DNA from: Acheta domesticus
Lineage: Eukaryota > Arthropoda > Insecta > Orthoptera > Gryllidae
Assembly: GCA_031308135.1 (NCBI GenBank)
Contig: JAHLJT010008756.1
Span: 67,692,026 to 67,756,025, forward strand
DNA length: 64,000 nucleotides
Direction of reading: 5' to 3'
The notes under the pieces are model-generated. The model made no database searches. It had not been told where the DNA came from and saw only the letters and a list, made by a program, of their open reading frames with translations. Shown here one piece after another: positions 10,481 to 22,499 of the stretch. Both the position numbers and the translations under genes were made by a program. Numbering within the stretch: the stretch's first letter is position 1; every line of letters begins with the position of its first letter.

Positions 10481-12640
10481 GAAAGGAAAAATAGCTTTTA
10501 CTGGAAAAAAGTATTCGCAAATCCTAATTAAAAAGTCCAAATTCTTTTATACAATTCCTCAAGAGTAAACGGAGAAATATACACATAAGTGATTTATACG
10601 TAGGAGCAAATGCTTCAACCACTTGCTCACGTTGTGCCTGGTGGATGTATGAGAACCGTGTTGTACTGAGCGAGAATGTGATGGAAGCGGTAAGTATGGA
10701 GAAGTTGGGAAGGGGTGAAGGGAATGAAAATATTGATGGTGAACGTAGACTCTCCGGACGTTCGCTCGTTATTCCGTGGCAGACACAATCTTCTCGAGAG
10801 TCAGTGACCCCTGTACTATCCCTTGAGCTCTTGAAAATGCTCCATTCCAACCTCGTGTAGTCTCTTTTTCTAACGCTTGATTGATTGAATTGAATATGGG
10901 AAGGTATTCAGATCTAATGAACAGAAAGAATGTGTGGAAGGTATAACACACTGAGAAGTGAGTGTAAGGAAGCGCAATAATAATTAAAGAGAACGTGAAC
11001 GAACAACGTTATGAAGATGAAGAAATCGGAAGGCACCAGAAAATAGCCACAATATCAATACTAAATATATCTATAATACTTATTTCTTCTTGTCATAGTA
11101 CTTAATATAATATTTATTGTTAGTACAACAGATTCTGTAATTGTTTTGAAATATTATTAGACAACAATACGTTAGACGCGTTTTTGTCTTATTGAATCGC
11201 CAATTGGATTCTGGCTACTTTCTCGCCGACGTATGTTACTTATGAGGGGATATGGTGCGTTCTTCGTATAATATCCCAATTCGGATATGGGGAAATATTT
11301 TCGTATATAAAGCTCCATATGTAGCTTTTTAAATAATTTATGTTCCAGAAACAAACGTCAAGCAATCATCATCTAAATTTAATATGAAATTAACTTCCAT
11401 TTTGATTTAAAAGAAAAACGTATTCTATAATTCTTTAAGAGATTTTTCACTTCCGCGAAGAGAATATATTCCAGTACACGCCAATACTTTGAATTTGACA
11501 CACATTTATTCGATAATCAGATATTTATAGCTCAAGTTGTGATTTTACACGTCTGAATGTAGGTCAGAGAAATCGAGATCATAATTTACTCATACTTACG
11601 TCTTCGCAATTCTTACCCTCGCTTGGTGGTGAGTCATGTAACTATTTTCTTGAGGAGACGTTTATATGCATGGTATAAGCATTGCGACCCGTTACATCGC
11701 GCGGGATTGTTCGTGAACTTTATGCTTTTGCATTGCTATGTCCTCATGAGCCATGTGCTCTCTAGATGTAGCTTTCACACTTAATCTGGACTAATCCTAA
11801 CTTGCGACTCACGTCCTGTGGAGCATTTCGTACTCAGCTTTAACGATCGTATGTTTAACTTGTAACGAGTGTTGCTTCCCAGAGAAGTCACAACAGGATG
11901 CGCTAGCGAGTCGGACTTCGTATTTGTAACTTATGGCGTCACACGGTTCCAACACATTGCGAAAGCATTCGAATCCCTTTAAATATTTTTAACCCACATA
12001 AAAATATCTCTAGTACATGCTTTGTCTAGTGTTTCGTATCATTAAATTTTGTCTATGAACGAAATCTTGTTTTTTTGAAATACTTTTGTACACTCATTAG
12101 TAGAAGATGAAGGGCAGAACACGTAAGACGTACTGGAATCTTTCTAAATGCTCCATTGTGTGCATGCTTTTCTTTGTGTCTCGAGAAGATGCGGTTTACC
12201 GATACAGGGCAAAATGTAAAGTGGATGCTTATTGTCAAGAAGTGGCATGCGAGGATGAATCTGTCTGTTCGAGCGATCTCTCAAGATCCAAGATGTTTTA
12301 TTTTTGTCATAAGAAAGATAAAATAACAAGCAAGTCCGTGGAGTAACATGGAGGGAGACAATGAATTTAAGTCGATGGCATAATATTAAAGATATGATGA
12401 TAATAAACTGTACAGAAAACAGAGTGTGTTTATATCTGTGAAACATGGCTGGATTTTCTACTGAATAACCTTGGTGCTCGCGAAAATCTCTCATTATTTC
12501 TCCATTACATAAATTTCGCAGTTGCAGACTGTTGAAATGGTGAAATTTAGACATGCAAATCTCATTCGTACCACACTCCGAGTCTGATATGAAAGACAAC
12601 CTTGACAAAAACACATTAGAACGTTGCATTAGAATATTAT
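10480..12640. other. AT-rich sequence, no gene recognised
   Basis: I see no transposon protein, RNA or repeat array. A plus-strand frame at 12107-12346 contains several cysteines but has no family match that I know and no clear splice context. Confidence 0.45.
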
Positions 12641-12691
12641 CGGGCCCGCGTTCACAAACTTTCCTCCGTTTGCGACGAGCCATCTCGATAG

Positions 12692-12864
12692 TTCCGCCGG
12701 GCCGCGAGTGCGGCAACGTTGTTCCGGTGCCTCCGATTGCACGCGCTTGCGCCAGAACCTCTGCAAGGAGGGTACTCTGTCCGCTTCGTGTCGCCTTATC
12801 GACGGGGCGATCCTGCAGCGGGACGACAGTGGGTGGAAGGATTGCTACATCAGGGTAAAAAAAG
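12692..12864 (+). CDS. Candidate cysteine-rich coding exon
   Basis: The plus frame starting about 12693 has balanced composition and four to five regularly spaced cysteines (core RCSGASDCTRLRQNLCKEG, then SASCRLIDGAILQRDDSGW, then KDCYIRV). Codons favour G or C at third positions. The stretch could begin after an AG at 12690-12691 or 12707-12708, with pyrimidine-rich sequence just upstream. It could end at AAAG followed by GTAAGG at 12865, a strong donor match. The spacing suggests an extracellular cysteine-rich domain, but I do not recognise the family. No flanking exon is identified, so it may be a chance frame in a GC-rich island. Confidence 0.3.
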
Positions 12865-12869
12865 GTAAG

Positions 12870-13700
12870 GGAGGACGACAGGAGATTGAGGGAAGAGTGA
12901 GGGAGTGGATAGTACGAACGTAATGTGTTTGTTGAATTAGGAGTAAATCGCGGTAACTGACCTACTTCGAAATGAAATTAATGAATCTGGGTGCACTCTA
13001 CCTACGGTTCTAAAAAGAAGAAATATTTATTTCTCACGTTTAAGATTACTTGTATTCAAAAATACGTTTAGAACAACAGATAAGAGTAGATAGTTAGGCA
13101 TGCAGTTAGACTGGCAGATGGGTTTAGAGACAGACCAAAAGAAAGGGCGACAGTCTGGTCAACCTACAGAAAAGTGAGCTTACCGACTGGCAGGCGAAAG
13201 ATAGGCAGCCTGACGTCGTTTGACAAGTCTAGAAAGATTGGCAAATGATAAGCAGACTAGTGGAAAGTGGCGGTGGTAGTTGTGAGGAAAATAGGTTGAA
13301 ATGGAGACTGAAAAAGTGAGAAACAAAGTTCTAAAAAGTTAATACCGTACGTGCGCAGCTTCGCCTATAAGTTTATAGAAATAAAAAAAGATGAGTGAAC
13401 ATTGCAGACGTAAAAAGTCATACTGACCACAACACCCTTCAACGACGTTTCGAACAATATGTGATATCATTCAACGAGTTGTTAGAATTTCCATTTAAGA
13501 AATTGCTACACTCACATACACTTGTAATTTTTATGTATTGCTCAATTTAATCCAATTTCAAAAAGTGTCTTTCAGTACAGATTTTGCGGTGAAAACGTAC
13601 TGAGACGATAAGACAAGACCTCGCGAAGCTCGCCGGGCCGGGTAAATGAGATCGGCGTGGCTCGGGTTGGTTACGCTGTTTGGAATCTGCCGGAGCAGAA
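12870..13700. other. Mostly AT-rich sequence, no gene recognised
   Basis: A purine-biased stretch at 13080-13320 contains tgaca/gaca words. No gene, RNA or defined repeat is visible. Confidence 0.5.
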
Positions 13701-13744
13701 TGAGGTGCTTCGTGGTGATAAGTATAGAACGAACGTTCATGATT

Positions 13745-14190
13745 GCAGGTGGTGTTGCGGGGCCGGGTTGCGGGACGGGGTTGTAGGGCGTGGTTACAGG
13801 GCAGGGTTGCAGGGCGGGGTTGCAGGCCGGGTTTGCAGGGCGGGGTTGCAGGGGTGGGTTGCAGGGCGGGGGTGCAGGGCGGGTTTGCAGGCGGGGTTGC
13901 TGGGCGGGGTTGCAGGGCGTGGTTGCAGGGCGGGGTTGCAGGGCGGCGTTGCAGGCGTGGTTGCAGGGCGGGGTTGCAGGGCGGGGTTGCAGGGCGGGGT
14001 TGCAGGGCGGGGTTGCAGGGCGGGGTTGCAGGGTGGGGTTGCAGGGCGGGTTGCAGGGCGGGGTTGCAGGGCGCGACTCGTGCGGTCGCGGGGTGTGGAC
14101 GCAGGAAGGAGTTGCAGGCGGGACGGCAAGGTGGGTTTGCAGAAAGTGGTTGGAGGGCGGTGTTGCAGGCGGGGTGGTAGCGCGATGGTA
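13745..14190 (+). repeat. 13-bp G-rich minisatellite
   Basis: The unit is gggcggggttgca, repeated more than 25 times with scattered changes. Because 13 is not a multiple of three, the array stays open in several frames and yields Pro-Ala-Thr-Pro-Cys-Asn repeats on the minus strand and Gly-Cys-Arg-Ala repeats on the plus strand. These should not be annotated as genes. The plus strand has dense G runs able to form quadruplexes. Confidence 0.92.
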
Positions 14191-14299
14191 GGGAGGAATG
14201 GTTTTCAGAGCGGTTTTGCGGGGCGTAGTTGCAGTGCGGGTCAGGGTGATAGTGCGGGGCTTTCGAATCCTGGTTGCGGAGCGGGTGACGGAAGAGAAC

Positions 14300-14625
14300 G
14301 TGACGGAGGGCAGAGACCGGAGGGCAGGGACCGGAGGGCAGGGACCGGAGGGCAGGGACCGAAGGGCAGGGACCGAAGGGCAGGGACCGGAGGGCAGGGA
14401 CCGGAGGGCAGGGACCGGAGGGCAGGGACCGGAGGGCAGGGACCGGAGGGCAGGGAACGGTGGGCAGGAAACGGAGGGGAAGAAACGGAGTGCCGGGGAC
14501 GCAGGGCGGGACTTGGAGGGCATGTCGGAATGAGGGGTCGAGGGACGGTGACGGAGGGCGGAAACTGGAGGGTGGGAGCCGGAGGGCGGGAGCGGTGTCG
14601 GACGCAGGAGGCCAGAGGCGAAGCC
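14300..14625 (+). repeat. 14-bp G-rich minisatellite
   Basis: The unit gggcagggaccgga is well preserved from about 14310 to 14460 and then decays towards 14625. It follows the 13-bp array with about 110 bp of intermediate sequence and is also G-rich on the plus strand. A 14-bp unit opens all frames, which creates the artificial 321-473-codon minus-strand frames. Confidence 0.9.
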
Positions 14626-14629
14626 AGGG

Positions 14630-14890
14630 GCGATGCGATCGTCCTGCGCAGCGCCGCGCCGCGCGGCTCGGGTCGGGGCGGAGAGGAGCGGCGCGGTTAC
14701 CGTCGGTTACGAAATGCGAGTGCGCGCCTGGAAGCGCGTTCTGCTCGGTGCGCGCGCGTCCTGCGCTTGCGTAACGCCGGAAGCGGCCGCTTGGTGGCGC
14801 CGCGACGCCCCACACGCCCCCAGCCGCACGAGCTGCGACTCTTCCCTTCTGAGGAGATAACCCGATCGGTTCCGTCCGAGAAGTATCGTG
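14630..14890. promoter_or_regulatory. GC-rich island 4, next to the G-rich minisatellites
   Basis: A CpG-dense block lies immediately right of the 13- and 14-bp arrays, then changes sharply to AT-rich DNA. Words such as gcttgcgtaacgccggaag are non-repetitive and could be conserved noncoding DNA. There is no convincing exon. Confidence 0.35.
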
Positions 14891-14899
14891 TTTTTTATC

Positions 14900-17800
14900 A
14901 GCTGGTATAAGGGCTTCAAATAGTGTGGCATCTTGTTGCTGGTCATCTTTAACGATTAAGAAGAACAAGATAACAAACAGAACTAGCAGGAGAGGAAGAA
15001 AGAGAAGGATAGCGAGACATGAAGTCTAAAGAAGAAAAAGAAAATTTGAGAGTCAAGATCAGAGGAAAGAAGAAAACATATACAGAGTTGTTGAAAGGGT
15101 AAAAGTGTATGAACGAAAGGAAAGAGAGGGGAAGTGGAAGAAGAACAACATATAAAAAGGAAAGTGGGGCAACTAGAAGAAAAGGATAATTAAATGAATT
15201 TTTAAGAAGAAAAATAACAATCAGTGATTCCGAAACTACTCATTTGTCATTGTTGTAACTTTTCACAGGCCTTATGATAAAGTCCAGCTATAATTAACAA
15301 TAATTATTTGCTAGAAAAATAAATTAGTAGTATGTAAAGAAATATTTTAATGTCTCGAAGTATAATTATTTTGTGTTTATTAGACTTTATTAAGGGAATA
15401 TAGATGCTTATTCATTCTTAAAAACAAATATTTACATATCGGACTACTTTCCACAGAGCGTTCACAATCCTTCCTTTATAAGTCGTTGGGCGTTGGTGCA
15501 CATTTCTTGACGTACCAAGGCCATCGTGTCGTATCCTTTTCTTCATCACGCCTACTCTGGGCTTTTACGTTCACGTGATGGCAATTCTCACGTCGCTATC
15601 TACGATCTGCTTGCTCGGCATGAGAGAACTATGGAATCGGGTCAAGAATCATGTTAAATGCACGGAAGAATCATTATCATGGAATTAAATATCCATTTGT
15701 GCTGGACGATATTTTTCTTTGGCAGAATTTGAATTTTTCTGCAAGTTTTTATTTTGAAAATATTGTATATGTACAGACATTTTTCAACAGATTGTCCTGT
15801 TTTCGTTCAGTTGCGTATCAAAATATCGCGCTGAAATTTCTGTGAAAATTGAAATTTAAAATAAGCTCCGTTGTTTAAATCAATAATTATCATTACCCAA
15901 GTAAATTATTGCCATTGCTATTGTGCTGTATAATTCAGTATGTTAAAGTCACTAATAGGAGTAACACATGGTTATTATCTTAATATTCATCTAAAATTTA
16001 CTGTTTGAATTATTTTATTTTATTTCTTTTCACGTCGTTTAGTGTTGTTTTGCAAGATTCTCTTGCTCGGGGACGCCTCAATTTAATATTATTTGCATCA
16101 ATAGTTCTCTCTTTGAACCAGAGAATACTATCGCATGAACAGCTGGCAGACTGATCACGTGGCAATACTAAATAGTGTGTAGGCTCGAAGAGGAAACGTA
16201 TTTTTTGGGAATTTATGTGTTGGCATTACTAAGCAGTCCTCGCCGGTTCCTGCAATGCGAGAAGAAAACTCACATGACCTTTAAACCTCGCCTCCTGGGA
16301 ATTAACGACTTCCAAAGAAACAGAGAACTACCGGTAATTCGCATACACATGCTATACATTTTGCGAGTCTATTATGTATTACATTTGCAGTACTTCTTCA
16401 AAAACCTGAATTTACGATTTTCCATGACTTTTAACGTTTTCTCTGATCCTTGCTACAACTTAGTCCGTTATTGTTCTATTACTTGAAATTACATACGAGT
16501 ACGTATTCCTTGGTAAATAAATTTGGTAAAAAGTTACTGTATGCACGTGATCATGTACATTTCGTAAATGCTAAACTTCGCAAATGAAAATGAAATATGA
16601 AGATTCTATAGATGAATTGTAATTAGTATTCTTATTGAATACATTTTTGTTAACTGCAAATTCTTAAATATAAGAAAATGAACACTTTAGGTAAATGGTA
16701 TCCAAAACTTAGAAAATTGGCGAATTTTTGCTATTTTATTATTTGAGACTCTTAATAGGCAAAATTTTTTTTCAAAATAAATTTTAAAGTTTAATATATG
16801 AAATGTAAGTAAATGTATATTTATATTAAGTATGCTCTTCCAAACTGTGAAGTTTTGACCATAGTCTGTTGTAATTTCGTTTTAATTAAGTGCCTGTCAT
16901 TTTGTCACACTTGTAGTTCCTACAGTTTTCTTGAATTTATAATGCACTACATAATTCGTGTACAACCGTACGGAAATCTTTTCTAAATGATTAATAGCTT
17001 CAGATAAATGATCTTAGGACGTATTTTGCCGCCTTCTCATTTCCCCGCGCTAGTGTGTTGTTAACAACTATGAAGAAATCACGACTCGACCATATTACGC
17101 GAATTTCAGTTTTATTTAAAAATCTTCAGATATTACACCCCAACCTTACTCTGCCGAACATAATCCATTATTATTAGAAAATAGAGGGGCATTCTCGCAT
17201 CAGAATCATTACGGTTAACTCACTTTTAACCTCTCCCGGATCTCAAACGATCATCTATACTATACCGCATAGTATTTTGATCCCTCAGCTGAGTTTAAAA
17301 GTGGTAACTAATCGTTTTGGAGAATGAAAGTCACTTTCAAATGCAAAAAATGCAACATTAATAAAGAGTACGAGTTAATATTCTTTAACACCTTTTTTAA
17401 GAAGAAAGTTGTTCTTAAAATTTAAAGCGTAGAAACGTATTTTTAAAATGTAAGATCTATTCATTTCAGCCGAATAATATATTAAAAACAAATGTAATTG
17501 TAATTTTCAATATTATTTCCGTAATATGTCATACCAAATTTTTATTTTAATATTTTAATTGTGCATATAAGCATACAAATGATTATTAATCTATTCTTTA
17601 GTTTTAAGTCTGAAGGAGAAACTTTCACAATCAAAATGCATTATGTTAGAAAATTGATCAGTTGAGCAGTATTTGTGAGAATGATTAAAATATAATCATA
17701 ACATGTTATTCGTTTTCATAATCAGTTAAACAGTACATCTCAATATCTTACTACTGTAGATCTGATGCATAGAGCAGAGATTGTATTAGTGCGAATTACG

Positions 17801-19250
17801 TCTCACATTTTTCTTCAATAAGTAGTTTTTTATAATTGGAAAAATGATTTGAGCAACTATTCTTTTAATGTAAGTGAAAAGAACCGGATATAGATATACA
17901 TTTTCTTCTGTAAATTGCATATACTTAATTTCTGGATATACAGTGCTGTATGATGTATTCATCATTCTACATGTATTATCCGGCGATAATTTACTTTCAA
18001 AGGTTGAAACGATCCCTATAATACTATTTCCAATTATATTCGGATGTTGTTGGATAATTAATTTATTAAAACACAATACTACATACTACATTCAAAATGG
18101 ACACAGTTATATTTACAAAATATCGGATATGCCTTTCTTCATTCTAAAAGATTATTGTAACAAAATCGCGTATTTCGGTTAAGCTCTATAGATAGCAACT
18201 TTGGCATGAACTAAATAATTTATTTTTAATTACTTCTATTTGTATTTTACTTTGAAGAGGTTCCTTTCTAATCATGAATCTTCAGTTGAACCTGTTTGAG
18301 ATCAAGGTAGGTGCTAGACGTAGTGCTTTGTAATAAGTAAATTCTGTTAGCAGAGTATCGGTAAAACAAAATGAAATAAATATTATCAGAAAGACGTTTG
18401 AAAAATACTTGTATTAAGCAGAAAAGGTGATAAAATAGGCATCGATGAACCTTTTATGTACTTTTAGACCTTATTAAATAAAAACAACAAGCACGATTTT
18501 TGATGTTTCTTAAACATACATATTTATTTGACATTCAATGTAAGAGACATTATTATATCTCCAAGCGTAGGCGGTAGAGTAGACTTACTCCTTTATGTTT
18601 TCTGATTTCGTCAGCAGTTGACAGTGATTATTTCCAATTATCTTCTACTGGATGAATAATGATAGCAGTAACAATGGGGGTTGCGTGATTATGAGAGATG
18701 TACATGGTTTCGTATGTGAATGATGCATGATGGTATGAGGTCGGTCAGTGCTACGATCAAACCGTAGCTTTAGAACTTTCTATATATCGTGTAGAGGCAG
18801 TGTTTATGCTAAAATGAATTATGAGATCCGGCACTAAAGTACACGTCGAATTGGGATGTTTTCCATATTAGGTAAGTCCCCAGCGGGGCACTGTTCAATC
18901 CAGAAGGTACATACTGATATGTCTGGTAGTGCATAAAAGTACTTCTTTTTCTCTCTGTTTCGTATTATTTTCTCTTACTGTTTTCCCCCTTCCTACATTT
19001 CCCAGCTCTTTCTTCTAAGAGTAAGTAAGTAAATAGAACAGTTGAAAGATTAGGAAGGAAAGATTGCGCGCGGTTCGCGTCCCGTGTCTTAGGATTATGC
19101 ATAGTATTGATCGGAAAAAACACGAAAATCTCCCGATCAAAACTACTGACCGCTAGAATTCTTCTTTAGTTACTGGATGAAATCGACCCTGCTATGTAGC
19201 GAGTGCCAAAAATACACCAACGTCACTCCGATTTGATCCTTAAGACATCC
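14900..19250. other. Long AT-rich stretch, no gene recognised
   Basis: About 4.3 kb without a recognisable gene, transposon protein or tandem array. It begins with a purine-rich patch (14960-15190). Frames of about 100 codons at 16175, 17786 (minus) and 17874 are AT-driven and match nothing I know. Confidence 0.5.
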
Positions 19251-19253
19251 CGT

Positions 19254-19388
19254 AGCTTATTGGCTGTCCGGGAGAAGTCGCGTCCTAGGTACAGGTGCCA
19301 ACAATTCGGCCTGAAGAAGGTCACAAAATGGCGGCAGAAATGTTGGTACCTTTGCGTAGGACGCGGCGTCTCTCGGACAGCCAAGAAG
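19254..19388. repeat. Long hairpin (about 58-bp arms) with hammerhead-like core words
   Basis: The left arm (about 19254-19311) pairs with the right arm (about 19330-19388) imperfectly along most of its length: ttggctgtccg with cggacagccaa, cgcgtccta with taggacgcg, and gtgccaac with gttggtacc. The short centre contains CTGAAGA (19311-19317) and GAAA (19337-19340), which match the conserved core words of the hammerhead ribozyme and also occur at the ends of many animal retroelements. A complete hammerhead fold is not apparent, because there is too little room for stem I. Confidence 0.6.
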
Positions 19389-19399
19389 CCACTGCGGAA

Positions 19400-19990
19400 A
19401 CCTCCGCTCTCGCAAGATATCCCACTCAACGACGCAGCAAATGCAACAGCATCGCCGAGGTCTACTGATATCGGCCGACGAGTATACGCGTGGGCGCTTC
19501 GCGAGCGCCCCAGATTCGGGAACAAGTGCTCCCGACCCTCTCGCGCCGAGCGCGGCGAACCCTGAACGCGGGGCGAGAGAGTAATGCAGGGTTCTGTAAT
19601 CACCCGCAGCCCGCGCGTGAGAAGTTGTGTAATTTAGCCGGCGTTCCTCCGAAAGCGCCCGGCGTCGACGGCTGTAAACCCCTGCAGGGTCTGCAGGCTC
19701 CGCCGAGGAAACAAACGTGCGGCGGTTATTTTCGGAGCAGCCTGTGTGTAAGTGCGGCTACAATAAGAAGAGGCCGGCGAAATAAGTTTAATAGAATATG
19801 GGATTTTAATAGTGTGAGTCACGACCACTTTAGGCGGTCTATAACCCCCCCTCGCGTGCTTTATATAACGTTATTGTGTTTATTATGGAGGTCGTGCGGA
19901 CGAGGCGTTTGGAAGGTCTTCCCTCTTCACACGTTTGATGTCCGCCCCCGCTGCACCCCCTTTTCCCTTCCCCGCCCTCGCGCTTTTGCA
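19400..19990. promoter_or_regulatory. GC-rich island 5, candidate cis-regulatory block
   Basis: A CpG-rich block contains non-repetitive balanced sequence at about 19700-19870, with a tttaatagaatatggg word, TTTTAAT, an AP-1-like site GTGAGTCAC at 19815-19823 and ctataacccccc. It has the texture of conserved enhancer DNA. The 310-codon plus frame spanning it runs on into a CT-rich tract and is not a believable protein. Confidence 0.4.
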
Positions 19991-20109
19991 CGCGAAGCGG
20001 GAGTTTGCGTTGATTTGGCGTTTGCTTTGACGGTGCTTGGCGTTTGCTCTTGCCGTACGAGGGTTCATTCTAACGTTTGTCACGCTTGCTTTCGTTTGTT
20101 ACGCTTGCG

Positions 20110-20620
20110 GACTTTGTACATTACGTCTCTTCTGTTCTCCTCAGTCTTCTCTCTTTTCCCCCTTCCTTATTCCTTTCATTTTTCTGTTCTTGCCTGCCTC
20201 CCTCTTTCATCTCTATCTCTTAACTCTTTTCTGTCTATTCCTCTTTTTGCTCTCTTCCAGTTTTTCTCCGTTTTTTGTCTCATTTCTGTCTCTCTCTCTG
20301 CCAGCCTCTCTCTCTTTCTCTTTTCTCTTTTTCTCTCTATTTATCTCTCTTGTTGTTCTCTTGTTTATCTTTTGATCTTCGCTCTCTCTTGTCTGTCCTG
20401 TCGATCTCTTTTCGTATTTTAACCAGATTTATCTGTTATGTTATCTTTTTTTATCTTACCCTTCACTTCTTTTCTTGTACATCCCTCTACCTTTCCTCTT
20501 TTCTCCTGCCTTCCCCTCTATTCAAAAGCATAACTTTTCCTAGCTTCTTTCTTTCCACATTCTGTTCTTTCTTCCCGTTTCCCCCTCTCTCATCCGAACA
20601 GCTATGTGCCTCACCATCAA
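20110..20620 (+). repeat. Pyrimidine-rich tract
   Basis: A decayed CT-rich tract with tctctctctct-type words. It gives hydrophobic Ser/Leu/Phe-rich frames that resemble membrane proteins only because of composition. Confidence 0.8.
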
Positions 20621-20699
20621 ATAATTCATATTACCTTGTTAAATGCTTTTTAATTTTAATCCTTGTACTACTTGACACCTACTCTTACTTTCCCTAGTT

Positions 20700-21990
20700 C
20701 AATAAAGTTTCGTATCCGAAATGAAATACACTTACAGTTAAATATAGATTGACATGCAATTACATGTTATGAAATTTTTAATATGTTAATTACGTAATTT
20801 AGTATAGCACGAGTAATACAAAATCACTAAACGTGTCATGGCCAAAATCTTTGTTTCATTATTACTTCGAATTTTTGGCAAATTATTGCCGAAATATAAA
20901 ACATTTCATGTGAATATAAAATGACGCAGTTCCTCTAAATTGCGATATGTTCCAGAAATAATTACTATTCCTTGAAATTCCACCTCTTTTACTAAAAGAA
21001 ACGCAGCAAATTGCATTAATTATGAACTTTTACTTCAGGTTAAAATATCTGTATCTCTTTGGGTAAAACATGGTCATGATGCTTCCTGTTTATTTCAGCA
21101 ATAGAATTCTACCAGATTTTTTACTTCAATTTAAAGATGAAAATAGTTTTCCGTGTATTAATATTTTTATCTACAGAAACAAAATAATTTTTTTAAAAAG
21201 ATAAAAATTTGTTCTGAGTAAAATACAGTATTTCAATTTCTCAATTTCGTTATAAGAAGAAACTATTCATATTGTTATTTTCTATTGGGATATTCCTTAG
21301 CCGTCCTTTTGTTCGCAGATACTTAGTATGTTCTTGAGAATTAATTGGTGATAAACTCTTCATGGTGATACATAAGGACTTGCTGGTTCCGTATTCTTTC
21401 TGAATTACAACTGGGAAACACTCAGAATAATGAATATTCTTAGGTAGTTGTTGAAGTTCCTTAAGGCAACCGCGAAGGACGAGTATTATTTATTATGTGG
21501 CCTGTGTTATTAATTAAAAACCATTTCCGCTTCAAAACACTTTACGCGCGAACCTCCAGGTAGTTTTATCACCTAACAAGTTATATGTAACATTGTTGTT
21601 CTGCCACAATTAAACGTCATATATTTCGATCGCATACAGACATGTCTGCAGTGAGAAGTTAACGAAGTTAATATTCCATAGAACGACAGTTTTAAGAAGC
21701 CGAGAAAACACAATAAAAGTGGAATATTCTCTGGAGTGCCAAAGGAAGTAACACAGTTATGTAATATATATTTAAATAAAATTATGAATGCCGACAATAT
21801 TTTCAAACTCTTAATTTTGAAACAAATGATAAATAGATTTTATTTATTCATATATACTACGAATATAACACGAAAAATCTATTTCCAGAAGACGAGCATG
21901 AATGATGACTTCACAAGAACAAAAGACATACTGATAATTGTTGTTTGTTGATCACAGTTGTTTCTGCTTTCATCTTAATGGATAAGCAAA
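20700..21990. other. AT-rich sequence, no gene recognised
   Basis: No recognisable gene or repeat is seen. Open frames near 21573 (minus) and 21736 (plus) are short and AT-driven. Confidence 0.55.
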
Positions 21991-22029
21991 TCGTCGCGAA
22001 CTGTCCGCAAAGCCCGCGAAGCTACTGCC

Positions 22030-22300
22030 TTCTCCCACATAGTATCACATAGATGCCGCCAGTGGAAGGAACAGCTGCGGTGGCAGCGGCGGCGGCGGCG
22101 GCGGCGCCGGCGGCGAGGCGACATCCCAGGTGCCGATAAACCCCGCGCTTTAGAGCCCCTGGCGCGCGATCGAGCCCGGCGGTCGCGCCGTTTAAAATAA
22201 TTCCGCGCCGTATTTCGTGCGGCAGGCGGCGTGGGGCCTGTGACTCGGGCGTCGCCGCCGCCGCCGCCTCCCAACACGCAGTAGGCTTCTGGGTGAACGC
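22030..22300. promoter_or_regulatory. GC-rich island 6, bounded by inverted CGG/CCG runs
   Basis: A CGG/GGC run at about 22078-22110 and a GCC run at about 22252-22270 face each other across non-repetitive sequence. That sequence contains gataaaccccgcgctttag and gccgtttaaaataattccg. The AT-rich words inside GC-rich DNA look like homeodomain sites. No exon is visible. Confidence 0.4.
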
Positions 22301-22304
22301 GGCG

Positions 22305-22480
22305 GAAGAAAGCGCCCTTGTACCGACCCGGATAACATAGGTCGCTTAGGCTGAAGAGCCTTAGCTGCCTCGTGCCTGAAGGGTTGCGGGTTCGAATCCC
22401 GCCCGGGGTGTGGATGGGTGTGTACCGTTATTCCCAATGTTACTTACAGTGGTCCCTACATAACCTTAAGAGTTGAAAGT
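22305..22480 (+). repeat. tRNA-derived SINE, type T1
   Basis: A perfect Pol III B box sits in gcgggttcgaatcccgcc at about 22386-22403 and is followed by cggggtgtggatgggtgtgt, a head-to-body transition typical of insect tRNA-derived SINEs such as the Talua/Talub type known from termites (from memory). The A box region upstream (about 22345-22365) is degenerate. The antisense frame with an R-D-S-N-P-Q-P motif is the usual by-product of such heads. Confidence 0.65.
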
Positions 22481-22499
22481 GACCTTAATTTTAAAAAAA

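Noticed and set aside
13547..14968. 473-codon minus-strand frame, Pro/Ala/Thr/Cys/Asn-rich
   Set aside because: It is produced by 13- and 14-bp tandem units that stay open in several frames. Composition and periodicity follow the repeat, and there is no domain.
19490..20422. 310-codon plus-strand frame
   Set aside because: The second half is a CT-rich tract giving Ser/Leu/Phe runs. The first half overlaps a candidate regulatory island without family resemblance.
22340..22405. Functional tRNA gene
   Set aside because: The B box is perfect, but the acceptor and D arms do not fold and the downstream sequence is SINE-like.
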